Source: Streptomyces sp. XD-27
Lineage (GTDB): Bacteria; Actinomycetota; Actinomycetes; Streptomycetales; Streptomycetaceae
Assembly (NCBI RefSeq): GCF_030553055.1
Contig: NZ_CP130713.1
Location: 6,262,001 to 6,326,000, forward strand
Length of the DNA: 64,000 nt
Direction: 5' to 3'
In this document: positions 51,246 to 60,116 of the stretch, piece after piece
Layout of the letters: every line of letters begins with the position of its first letter
Position numbering within the stretch: position 1 is the stretch's first letter
Notes under the pieces: model-generated
Told to the model about the DNA's origin: nothing
Database searches by the model: none
Seen by the model: only the letters and a program-made list of their open reading frames with translations
Translations under genes and position numbers: made by a program

Positions 51246-52990
51246 TCAGCTCATCCGCAGCGCCAGGAAGAAGTCCAACTTGTCTTCCAGCCGCGACAGA
51301 TCACGGCCCGTCAGCTGCTCGATCCGGCCCACCCGGTAGCGGAGGGTGTTGACGTGCAGATGCAGCTGGGTCGCACAGCGCGTCCAGGAGCCGTCGCAGG
51401 CCAGGAACGCCTCCAGCGTCGGGATCAGCTCCGCCCGGTGCCTGCGGTCGTAGTCGCGCAGCGGGTCCAGCAGCCGCGCGGTGAACGCCCGCCGTACGTC
51501 GTCGGGGACGAACGGCAGCAGCAGGACGTGGGAGGCCAGTTCCTGGTGCCCGGCCGCGCAGACCCGGCCGGGCCGGGCCGCCGCCACCCGGCGGGCGTGC
51601 CGGGCCTCTTCCAGCGCCCCGCGCAGCCCCTCCGCCGAGTGGACGGTGGCGCTGACGCCCAGGGTGAGCCGGCCGTCGCCGTCCAGGCCGCGGGAGAGCG
51701 GCTCGCGCACGGCGGCCAGCAGCCGGTCGGCGTGCAGTCCGGTGACGGCCTCCTCCTCGGCGGCCGCGGGGAGCGGGACGAGCGCGACCGCCTCGTCACC
51801 GGTGTGCGCCACCGCGATCCGGTCCGAGGGCTCGGGCCCCGTCGCCTCGGGGTCGACCAGCATCTCCTCCAGCAGCGACTGGGCCACCGGGCCGCCGGGC
51901 ACCGCGCTGTCCCGCACGTCGTCCTCGCCGGGCAGCCCCCACTCCACCCGCGCCACCACGACCTGCCAGTGCGGGGCCGTGCCCAGGCCCGGCAGCAGTA
52001 CCGGCGCCGCGACCCGCAGCCGGGCCGCGATCTCCGCGGGCGGCGCGCCCGCCTGCACCAGCTCCAGGACCTCCTGGGCCAGCCGGCGGCGCACGGTGCG
52101 GGCCGCCTCCCGCCGGTCGCGCTCGACCGCGATCAGCTGGGTCACCCCGTGCAGCAGGTCCAGCCGCTCCTCCGCCCAGTCCCCGGCGTCCGCGTCGACC
52201 GCGAGCAGCCAGTCCGACAGCACCGTCTCGCGTACGTCGCGACCGCCCGCGCGGCCGCCGCTGCGGATCGGGAACAGGGAGTACGTGCCGCTGCCCGGCA
52301 CGGCGACCCGGTACGGGGCCCGCCGCCCGCTGCGCACCGCCGCCAGATGCTCGCCCGCCAGCTGCGCGCAGACCGCGGGGGCAGCGGCGCCGCCGCCCGC
52401 TCCGCGCCCGCGCCGGCCTCCACGCCCGCGCCCGCATCCGGGCCGGCCTCCGAGGGGCCGGATCCGGCCACCTGGCGGCCGGTGGGCGACAGGACCCAGG
52501 CCCGCAGATCCAGGTCCGAGCCGAGCAGGTCCAGGATCACCTCGGGACCGCCGCCCGCCGGGCCGGACGTCATCAGCCGCCGGTGCCGGTCCACCACGGC
52601 CGCCAGATCCCCGGCGCGCTCACCGGAGACCTGCCGCACCACGTGCTCGGTGATGGACGCGAACGACACGTCCTCGACCACGGAGAACAGCGGCAGCCGG
52701 TGCCGCGCGCACGCCTGCACCAGGTCGTCGGGGACGTCGCCCAGCTCCGCCTCGCCCGCCGCGAGCCCCGCCACCCCGGCCGCCGCCAGGATCCGGACGA
52801 ACCGCTCGGAGTCGGCGGGCTCATGCCGCCACGCCAGGCCGGTGAGCACCAGCTCGCCGCCCGACAGGTACCGGCTCGGGTCGCGCAGGTCCGTCGTCAT
52901 CACGCCGCGTACCGTGCGGTCCAGCTCCTCCTCGCCTCCCAGCAGGCGCAGGCCCAGAGCTTCGGTCTCCAGCAGTGCGCGCAACCGCAT
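51246..52990 (-). CDS. pucR: PucR-type purine catabolism regulator, one-base frameshift
   Basis: The N-terminal PucR sensor (MRLRALLETEALGLRLLGGE, LVLTGLAWRHEPADSERFVR, CARHRLPLFSVVEDVSFASI) is followed by a GGDEF-like degenerate middle and the C-terminal HTH_30 (LEAFLACDGSWTRCATQLHL, VNTLRYRVGRIEQLTGRDLS). The frame breaks at five G (52377-52381); one added base joins ERAAAPLPP to AVCAQLAGEHLAAVRSGRRA and gives 581 residues. It is divergent from the xanthine dehydrogenase genes and very likely controls them. Confidence 0.87.
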
Positions 52991-53035
52991 GTCAGTCGCC
53001 AGCCGATCTGTCGTGATGTTGCCAGTGGAATACAG

Positions 53036-53053
53036 CGAGGTATCGGAACCTCG
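53036..53053. promoter_or_regulatory. Inverted repeat between pucR and xanthine dehydrogenase genes
   Basis: CGAGGT and ACCTCG are perfect 6-bp arms around ATCGGA, 46 bases upstream of the pucR start and in the 284-base divergent spacer. A candidate PucR operator. Confidence 0.4.
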
Positions 53054-53274
53054 TCTTTCGTTCGAATCTACAAGACCTGCACCCTGGCCAGCCAACCGCT
53101 TCATGGTTTCCGTGACTGCACCGGGCGGGGGACGCGTCGGTCTACTGGCGACAGGCCGCGTGCATCGGTGTCCGGGAAATGACTTCCGGACTACGAAATC
53201 AGGAACAGACAGGACCCCTCCACCCCCCAGGTATCTCCTCACCTCCCCCGCCCACAGTCGAGAAGAGAACAATC

Positions 53275-54174
53275 ATGGACTTCCTGCGCCCCGCCAGCTG
53301 GGAGGAGGCGCTCGCCGCGAAGGCCGAGCACCCCACCGCTGTGCCCATCGCGGGCGGCACCGACGTCATGGTCGAGATCAACTTCGACCACCGGCGGCCC
53401 GAGTACCTGCTCGACCTGAACCGCATCGGTGAGCTGAGCGAGTGGGAGGTCAGCTCGGACGGCGGCACGGTCCGGCTGGGCGCCTCGGTGCCGTACACCC
53501 GGATCATGGACCACCTGCGCCCGCAGCTGCCGGGCCTGGCCCTCGCGGCCCACACCGTCGGCTCCCCGCAGATCCGCAACCGCGGCAGCGTGGGCGGGAA
53601 CCTCGGCGCCGCCTCCCCGGCCGGCGACTCGCACCCCGCGCTGCTGTCGGCCGGCGCCGAGGTCGAGGCGGAGTCCGTACGCGGCACCCGCCTGATCCCC
53701 GTCGAGGAGTTCTACACCGGCGTGAAGCGCAACGCGCTGGAGCCCGACGAGCTCATCCGGGCGATCCACATCAAGAGCTCCGACGGCCCGCAGCAGTTCT
53801 CGAAGGTCGGCACCCGCAACGCCATGGTGATCGCCGTGTGCGCCTTCGGGCTCGCCCTGCACCCCGAGACCCGCACCGTCAAGACCGGTATCGGCTCGGC
53901 CGCGCCCACCCCCGTACGGGCCCGCGAGGCGGAGTCCTTCCTCAACGCCGCCCTCGCCGACGGCGGCTTCTGGGACAGCGGCAAGACCATCACCCCGTCG
54001 ATCGCCAAGCAGTTCGCCGAGCTGTGCTCCGGCGCCTGCAACCCCATCGACGACGTGCGCGGCAGCGCCAAGTACCGCCGCCACGCGGTCGGCATCATGG
54101 CCCGCCGCACCCTCGGCTGGGCCTGGGAGGCCTACCGCGGCGGCAGCAGCAAGGGAGACGCACAATGCGCGTGA
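53275..54174 (+). CDS. Xanthine dehydrogenase FAD-binding subunit
   Basis: 299 residues. FAD-binding motifs of the CoxM/XdhB family: AVPIAGGTDVMVEINFDHRR, and VGSPQIRNRGSVGGNLGAAS with PAGDSHPALL. It passes electrons from the 2Fe-2S subunit to NAD+. It overlaps the next gene by 10 bases. The PucR regulator and NCS2 permease around it point to purine hydroxylation rather than CO oxidation. Confidence 0.93.
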   Translation: MDFLRPASWEEALAAKAEHPTAVPIAGGTDVMVEINFDHRRPEYLLDLNRIGELSEWEVSSDGGTVRLGASVPYTRIMDHLRPQLPGLALAAHTVGSPQIRNRGSVGGNLGAASPAGDSHPALLSAGAEVEAESVRGTRLIPVEEFYTGVKRNALEPDELIRAIHIKSSDGPQQFSKVGTRNAMVIAVCAFGLALHPETRTVKTGIGSAAPTPVRAREAESFLNAALADGGFWDSGKTITPSIAKQFAELCSGACNPIDDVRGSAKYRRHAVGIMARRTLGWAWEAYRGGSSKGDAQCA

Positions 54175-54734
54175 ACTTCACCGTCAACGGACGCGAGCAG
54201 ACCGCCGACGACGTATGGGAAGGCGAGAGCCTGCTGTACGTCCTGCGTGAGCGCATGGGCCTCCCGGGCTCCAAAAACGCCTGTGAACAGGGCGAATGCG
54301 GGTCCTGTACGGTGCGCCTGGACGGCGTCCCGGTGTGCGCCTGCCTGGTCGCCGCCGGCCAGGTCGAGGGCCGCGAGGTCGTCACCGTCGAGGGGCTCGC
54401 CGACTACGCGCAGGCGCGCGCCGAGGGCGGTTGCGCCACCGGCGCCTGCGGCGGTACGAGCCCGGACCAGGCCCAGCGCTGGCAGGCCAAGCCGTCGGAG
54501 ACCGGGGACCTCTCCCCGATCCAGCAGGCGTTCATCGACGCCGGCGCCGTCCAGTGCGGCTTCTGCACCCCCGGCCTGCTGGTGGCCGCCGACGAACTGC
54601 TGGAGCGCAACGCCGAGCCGTCCGACGCCGACATCCGCGAGGCGCTCTCGGGCAACCTGTGCCGCTGCACCGGCTACGAGAAGATCCTCGACGCGGTCCG
54701 CCTCGCGGCCGCCCGCTCCGGAGAGGCGCTCTGA
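54165..54734 (+). CDS. Xanthine dehydrogenase 2Fe-2S subunit
   Basis: 189 residues. N-terminal plant-type ferredoxin fold with CEQGECGSCTVRLDGVPVCA, and the C-terminal second cluster QCGFCTPGLLVAADEL and GNLCRCTGYEKILDAV. A segment of about 25 residues between the two domains (AQARAEGGCATGACGGTSPD) is longer than in minimal CoxS proteins and carries two extra Cys. Confidence 0.94.
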   Translation: MRVNFTVNGREQTADDVWEGESLLYVLRERMGLPGSKNACEQGECGSCTVRLDGVPVCACLVAAGQVEGREVVTVEGLADYAQARAEGGCATGACGGTSPDQAQRWQAKPSETGDLSPIQQAFIDAGAVQCGFCTPGLLVAADELLERNAEPSDADIREALSGNLCRCTGYEKILDAVRLAAARSGEAL

Positions 54735-54736
54735 CC

Positions 54737-57124
54737 ATGGCGGACGTGACCCGTACTCCGACGAACCTCTCCCAGGGCAGCCAGACCACGGGCGGCATCG
54801 GCGAGTCCACGCTGCGCCCCGACGGCACCCTGAAGGTCACCGGAGAGTTCGCCTACTCCTCCGACCTGTGGCACGAGGACATGCTGTGGGGCCAGACGCT
54901 CCGCAGCCCGCACGCGCACGCCGAGATCCGCTCCATCGACGTCTCCGAGGCGCTCAAGCAGCCCGGCGTCCACGCCGTCCTCACCTACGACGACCTGCCG
55001 ACCGACGTCAAGAACTACGGCCTGGAGATCCAGGACACCCCGGTGCTCGCGCACGGCCGGGTCCGCCACCACGGCGAGCCCGTCGCGCTGGTCGCCGCCG
55101 ACCACCCCGAGACCGCCCGCCGCGCGGCGGCGAAGATCAAGGTCGACTACGTCGAGCTGCCCGTCGTCACCGACGAGGCGTCCGCGACCGCCCAGGGCGC
55201 CCCGCTCATCCACGAGGGCCGGGACGACCACCACATCGGCCACGTGCCGCACCCCAACATCGTCCACCGCCAGCCGATCGTCCGCGGCGACGCCGACGAG
55301 GCCCGCAAGCGCGCGGACGTGATCGTCTCCGGCGAGTACGTGGTCGGCATGCAGGACCAGGCGTTCCTCGGACCCGAGTCCGGTCTCGCCGTACCCGCCG
55401 AGGACGGCGGCGTCGACCTGTACGTCGCCACCCAGTGGCTCCACTCGGACCTGCGGCAGATCGCCCCCGTCCTCGGTCTGCCCGAGGACAAGGTCCGCAT
55501 GACGCTCTCCGGCGTCGGCGGCGCCTTCGGCGGCCGCGAGGACCTGTCGATGCAGATCCACGCGTGCCTGCTCGCGCTGCGCACCGGCAAGCCGGTGAAG
55601 ATGGTCTACAACCGGTTCGAGTCCTTCTTCGGGCACGTCCACCGGCACCCGGCCAAGCTCTGGTACGAGCACGGGGCCACCCGCGACGGCAAGATCACGC
55701 ACATGAAGTGCCGGATCGTGCTGGACGGCGGCGCCTACGCCTCCGCGTCCCCGGCCGTCGTCGGCAACGCCTCCTCGCTGTCGGTCGGCCCGTACGTCAT
55801 CGACGACGTCGACATCGAGGCCGTCGCGCTCTACACCAACAACCCGCCCTGCGGCGCCATGCGCGGCTTCGGCGCGGTGCAGGCGTGCTTCGCCTACGAG
55901 GCCCAGATGGACAGGCTCGCCGCCGAGCTGGGCATGGACCCGGTCGAGTTCCGGCAGCTCAACGCCATGTCCCAGGGCACGATCATGCCGACCGGGCAGG
56001 AGGTCGACTCGCCCGCGCCGGTCGCCGAACTGCTGCGCCGGGTCAAGGCCATGCCGCTGCCTCCCGAGAAGCAGTGGGAGTCCGCCGGCGAGGCCGTCGA
56101 CGTCCGCGCGCTGCCGGGCGGGCTGTCCAACACCACCCACGGCGAAGGCGTCGTCCGCGGCGTCGGCTACGCGGTCGGCATCAAGAACGTCGGCTTCTCC
56201 GAGGGCTTCGACGACTACTCCACCGCGCGGGTGCGGCTGGAGGTCATCGGAGGCGAGCCCGTCGCCATCGTGCACACCGCGATGGCCGAGGTCGGCCAGG
56301 GCGGCGTCACCGTGCACGCCCAGATCGCCCGGACCGAGCTCGGCGTCACCCAGGTGACCATCCACCCGGCCGACACCCAGGTCGGCTCGGCCGGCTCCAC
56401 CTCCGCCTCCCGCCAGACCTACGTCACCGGCGGCGCGGTGAGGAACACCTGCGAGGCCGTCCGCGAAAAGGTGCTGGAGATCGGGCGGGCCAGGTTCGGC
56501 ACGTACCACCCGGCGTGGGCCACCGCCGAGCTGCTGCTGGAGGGCGGCAAGGTCGTCACCGACGGCGGCGAGGTCCTCGCCGACCTGGTGGACGTCCTGG
56601 AGGGCGAGGCGGTCGACATCGAGCTGGAGTGGCGGCACCGCCCCACCGAGGCGTTCGACCTGCGCACCGGACAGGGCTTCGGCCACGTCCAGTACTCCTT
56701 CGCCGCCCACCGCGCCGTCGTCGAGGTCGACACCGAGCTCGGCCTGGTCAAGGTCATCGAGCTGGCCTGCGCCCAGGACGTCGGCAAGGCGCTCAACCCG
56801 CTGTCCGTCGTCGGCCAGATCCAGGGCGGTACGACCCAGGGCCTGGGCCTGGCGGTCATGGAGGAGATCGTCGTCGACGCCAAGACCGCCAAGGTCCGCA
56901 ACCCCTCCTTCACCGACTACCTGATCCCGACGATCCTCGACACGCCGACCATCCCGGTCGACTACCTCGAACTCGCCGACGACCACGCGCCCTACGGCCT
57001 GCGCGGCATCGGCGAGGCCCCCACCCTGTCCTCCACCCCCGCGGTGGTGGCCGCCATCCGCCAGGCCACCGGCCTGGCCCTGAACCGCGTACCGGTACGA
57101 CCCGAGCACCTCACCGGCACGTAG
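54737..57124 (+). CDS. Xanthine dehydrogenase molybdopterin subunit
   Basis: 795 residues. Molybdopterin-binding motifs: VGGAFGGREDLSMQIHACLL, NNPPCGAMRGFGAVQACFAY, MAEVGQGGVTVHAQIARTEL, and the C-terminal catalytic Glu region YGLRGIGEAPTLSSTPAVVA. It hydroxylates hypoxanthine/xanthine to urate in a heterotrimer with the two preceding products. ATG 54737 lies 2 bases after the previous stop. A hairpin terminator follows. Confidence 0.94.
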   Translation: MADVTRTPTNLSQGSQTTGGIGESTLRPDGTLKVTGEFAYSSDLWHEDMLWGQTLRSPHAHAEIRSIDVSEALKQPGVHAVLTYDDLPTDVKNYGLEIQDTPVLAHGRVRHHGEPVALVAADHPETARRAAAKIKVDYVELPVVTDEASATAQGAPLIHEGRDDHHIGHVPHPNIVHRQPIVRGDADEARKRADVIVSGEYVVGMQDQAFLGPESGLAVPAEDGGVDLYVATQWLHSDLRQIAPVLGLPEDKVRMTLSGVGGAFGGREDLSMQIHACLLALRTGKPVKMVYNRFESFFGHVHRHPAKLWYEHGATRDGKITHMKCRIVLDGGAYASASPAVVGNASSLSVGPYVIDDVDIEAVALYTNNPPCGAMRGFGAVQACFAYEAQMDRLAAELGMDPVEFRQLNAMSQGTIMPTGQEVDSPAPVAELLRRVKAMPLPPEKQWESAGEAVDVRALPGGLSNTTHGEGVVRGVGYAVGIKNVGFSEGFDDYSTARVRLEVIGGEPVAIVHTAMAEVGQGGVTVHAQIARTELGVTQVTIHPADTQVGSAGSTSASRQTYVTGGAVRNTCEAVREKVLEIGRARFGTYHPAWATAELLLEGGKVVTDGGEVLADLVDVLEGEAVDIELEWRHRPTEAFDLRTGQGFGHVQYSFAAHRAVVEVDTELGLVKVIELACAQDVGKALNPLSVVGQIQGGTTQGLGLAVMEEIVVDAKTAKVRNPSFTDYLIPTILDTPTIPVDYLELADDHAPYGLRGIGEAPTLSSTPAVVAAIRQATGLALNRVPVRPEHLTGT

Positions 57125-57151
57125 CCCCTCCGACTGGAGGAACCCCCCACC

Positions 57152-57177
57152 GCGGCCCTGCCGTCCGGCAGGGCCGC
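57152..57177 (+). terminator. Terminator after the xanthine dehydrogenase genes
   Basis: A perfect 11-bp stem (57152-57162 with 57167-57177) with a 4-base loop, 27 bases after the stop. Confidence 0.7.
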
Positions 57178-57329
57178 ACCCCACAACCCCCACAGGAGCC
57201 CTGTACGGCAGGGCCACCCCCCGCACGACACAGCGCTCCGGGCCGTCCCCCGGGTCGCGATGCCGACGCACGATCCCAAATCCCGCGCGACTGCACGGGT
57301 GCCCCTATGAACCTTGGGAGTGGCACCGC

Positions 57330-58790
57330 ATGACCCAGCAAGCAGTTGAGCCCAGGACGTCCCCGGAGGACGCAGCCACGGGCTCCCGCCCCTCGGCCGG
57401 GCGGTCATGGCTCGACCGGTACTTCCACATATCCGACAGAGGATCCAGCGTCGCGAACGAGGTGCGCGGCGGCATCACCACCTTCATGGCGATGTGTTAC
57501 ATCCTCCTGCTCAACCCCCTGATCCTCGGCACCGCCGAGGATGTCAACAAGACCACGCTCGACCACGCGGGACTGGTGACGGCGACGGCCTTCGCGGCGG
57601 CCCTGTGCACCCTGCTGATGGGGTTCATCGGCAAGGTCCCGCTCGCGCTCGCCGCCGGCCTCAACGTCTCGGCGGCCATGGTCAGCCAGGTGGTCCCGAA
57701 CATGACGTGGCCGCAGGCCATGGGCATGTGCGTCATCTACGGCGTCATCATCATGCTGCTGGTGGTCACCGGCCTCCGCGAGATGATCATGAACGCCATC
57801 CCGCTGCCGCTCAAGCACGCCATCACCATGGGCATCGGCATGTTCGTCGCCCTGATCGGCCTGGTCAAGGCCGGGTTCGTGGGCCGCGGCGCGGGCGCGC
57901 CGCTCCAGCTCGGCACCGGCACGGGCGAGCTCGTCGGCTGGCCGGTCTTCTTCTTCGCCGTCACCCTGCTGCTCATCTTCATGCTCCAGGCCCGCAAGGT
58001 GCCCGGGGCGATCCTCTTCGGCATCGTCGCCGGTACGGTCCTGTCCATCGCGGTCACCAAGATCGGCGGCCTGACGGACAAGGACTGGGGCGGCGCCACC
58101 CCCGAACTGCACGGCAGCGCCTTCGCCGCCCCCGACTTCGGCCTCTTCGGCGACGTCGAGTTCGGCGGCTGGGACAAGCTGGGGACGATCGGCGTCGGCA
58201 TGATCGTGTTCACGCTCGTCCTGGCCGGATTCTTCGACGCCATGGCCACGATCATCGGCGTGGGCACGGAGGCGAAGCTCGCCGACAGCAAGGGCCGGAT
58301 GCCGGGCCTGTCCAAGGCGCTGTTCATCGACGGCGCGGGCGGCGCGATCGGCGGTGCGACCGGCTCCTCCGGCCAGACCGTCTTCATCGAGTCGGCGACC
58401 GGCGTCGGCGAGGGCGCCCGAACGGGCCTGTCGTCGGTGGTGACCGGCCTCTTCTTCGCCGCCTGCCTGTTCTTCACCCCGGTCACCCAGTTGGTCCCGG
58501 CCCAGGTGGCCGCGGCCGCCCTGGTCGTGATCGGCTCGATGATGATGAGCGCCGCGGCCCACATCGACTGGAGCGACAAGTCCGTGTCGATCCCGGTCTT
58601 CCTGACCGTGGCGCTGATGCCGTTCACGTACAACATCACCGCCGGCGTCGGCGCGGGCGTGATCGCGTACACCGCCATCAAGGCCGCGCAGGGCAAGTAC
58701 CGCGAGCCCGGCGTCTTCATGTGGGTGCTGAGCCTGGTCTTCCTCGTCTACTTCGGCCTCGACCCCATCGAGCACTGGCTGGGTGCCTGA
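57330..58790 (+). CDS. NCS2 family purine permease
   Basis: 486 residues with 12 or more membrane segments. Family motifs: ITTFMAMCYILLLNPLILG near the N-terminus, GVGTEAKLADSKGRMPGLSK, and GGAIGGATGSSGQTVFIESA, as in AzgA-type hypoxanthine/guanine/xanthine transporters. It should feed the xanthine dehydrogenase. It is separated from those genes by a terminator, so it may have its own promoter in 57178-57329. Confidence 0.92.
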   Translation: MTQQAVEPRTSPEDAATGSRPSAGRSWLDRYFHISDRGSSVANEVRGGITTFMAMCYILLLNPLILGTAEDVNKTTLDHAGLVTATAFAAALCTLLMGFIGKVPLALAAGLNVSAAMVSQVVPNMTWPQAMGMCVIYGVIIMLLVVTGLREMIMNAIPLPLKHAITMGIGMFVALIGLVKAGFVGRGAGAPLQLGTGTGELVGWPVFFFAVTLLLIFMLQARKVPGAILFGIVAGTVLSIAVTKIGGLTDKDWGGATPELHGSAFAAPDFGLFGDVEFGGWDKLGTIGVGMIVFTLVLAGFFDAMATIIGVGTEAKLADSKGRMPGLSKALFIDGAGGAIGGATGSSGQTVFIESATGVGEGARTGLSSVVTGLFFAACLFFTPVTQLVPAQVAAAALVVIGSMMMSAAAHIDWSDKSVSIPVFLTVALMPFTYNITAGVGAGVIAYTAIKAAQGKYREPGVFMWVLSLVFLVYFGLDPIEHWLGA

Positions 58791-58837
58791 GCCCGGCTGA
58801 GGGTCAGCTGAGAATCAGCGAAAGGATCTGATCACCG

Positions 58838-60037
58838 ATGCTGGACATCGCTGCCGAACTGCACCGCTGGTGCGAGGAGGGGCGCGACTTCGCCGTCGCC
58901 ACCGTGGTGGCGGTCGGCGGCAGCGCGCCCCGGCAGCCGGGCGCCGCGCTGGCCGTCGACACCGAGGGCGCCGCGATCGGCAGCGTGTCCGGCGGGTGCG
59001 TGGAAGGCGCGGTCTACGACCTGTGCCAACAGGCTCTGCAGACCGGCGCGACCGTGCGGGAGAGCTTCGGCTACTCCGACGAGGACGCCTTCGCCGTGGG
59101 CCTGACCTGCGGCGGGGTCATCGACATCCTCGTCACCCCGGTACGGGTCGGCGATCCGGCCCGTACCGTCTGCGCCACCGCGCTGGCCGCCGCCGCCCGT
59201 GGGCGGGCGGCGGCCCTCGCGCGGATCACCCGGGGACCGGACGCCCTGCTCGGCAGGACGCTGCTGGTCCACCCGGACGGCACGCACGAGGGCACGCTCG
59301 GCGGGGCGCCCGCCCAGGACGCTCCCGTCCAGGACGTCCCGGCCCGGGGCACCGCCGGGCTGGACCGCACGGTCGCGGGTGTCGCCCGCGCCATGCTCGA
59401 CTCCGGCCGCACCGGCACCGTCGCCGTCGGCGCGGACGGCAGCCTCTGCGGCGAGTCGCTGGAACTGCTCGTGGAGTCCAGCGTGCCGCCGCCCCGCATG
59501 ATCGTCTTCGGGGCCATCGACTTCGCCGCCGCGCTGGTGCGCGTGGGCAAGTTCCTCGGCTACCACGTGACCGTGTGCGACGCCCGCCCCGTCTTCGCCA
59601 CCGCCGGGCGCTTCCCGGAGGCCGACGAGGTCGTCGTGGACTGGCCGCACCGCTACCTCGACGCGACCGAGGTGGACGCCAGGACCGTGCTGTGCGTCCT
59701 CACCCACGACGCCAAGTTCGACATCCCGCTGCTCCAGCGGGCCCTGCGGCTCCCCGTCGCCTACGTCGGCGCCATGGGCTCCCGCCGCACCCACCTCGAC
59801 CGCCTCGGCCGACTGCGCGACGTCGGCGTCAGCGAACTCGAACTGGCCCGGCTGCGCTCCCCGATCGGCCTCGACCTCGGCGCCCGTACGCCGGAGGAGA
59901 CCGCACTGTCCATCGCCGCGGAGATCGTGGCGAACCGGCGCGGCGGCAGCGGCGTGCCCCTCACGGGTGCGCACACCCCGATCCACCACGACGGCGAACC
60001 GCTCGCCGGGCAGGGGCGGTTCGACTCCGTCGCCTGA
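58838..60037 (+). CDS. xdhC: XdhC-type molybdenum cofactor chaperone
   Basis: 399 residues. N-terminal XdhC/CoxI domain (FAVATVVAVGGSAPRQPGAA, GSVSGGCVEGAVYDLC, GLTCGGVIDILV) and C-terminal Rossmann-like XdhC_C domain (RMIVFGAIDFAAALVRVGKF, YVGAMGSRRTHLDRL). XdhC sulfurates and inserts the molybdenum cofactor into xanthine dehydrogenase. AAAGGA precedes ATG 58838. Confidence 0.92.
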   Translation: MLDIAAELHRWCEEGRDFAVATVVAVGGSAPRQPGAALAVDTEGAAIGSVSGGCVEGAVYDLCQQALQTGATVRESFGYSDEDAFAVGLTCGGVIDILVTPVRVGDPARTVCATALAAAARGRAAALARITRGPDALLGRTLLVHPDGTHEGTLGGAPAQDAPVQDVPARGTAGLDRTVAGVARAMLDSGRTGTVAVGADGSLCGESLELLVESSVPPPRMIVFGAIDFAAALVRVGKFLGYHVTVCDARPVFATAGRFPEADEVVVDWPHRYLDATEVDARTVLCVLTHDAKFDIPLLQRALRLPVAYVGAMGSRRTHLDRLGRLRDVGVSELELARLRSPIGLDLGARTPEETALSIAAEIVANRRGGSGVPLTGAHTPIHHDGEPLAGQGRFDSVA

Positions 60038-60116
60038 CCCTCCGGCGGCGAGGGATCCGCCATCCGGAGCACACGCCCCTTGCGGGACGGGGCGTGGTCG
60101 CGTGCTCAATGGACTG

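Noticed and set aside
53275..57124. Carbon monoxide dehydrogenase (Cox) as the identity of the molybdenum enzyme
   Set aside because: The three subunits resemble Cox proteins, but the PucR regulator, NCS2 purine permease and XdhC around them point to xanthine dehydrogenase.
54674..57271. Open frame of 865 codons antisense to the xanthine dehydrogenase genes
   Set aside because: Same GC-skew effect; no domain, no ribosome binding site, and it spans two clear genes on the other strand.
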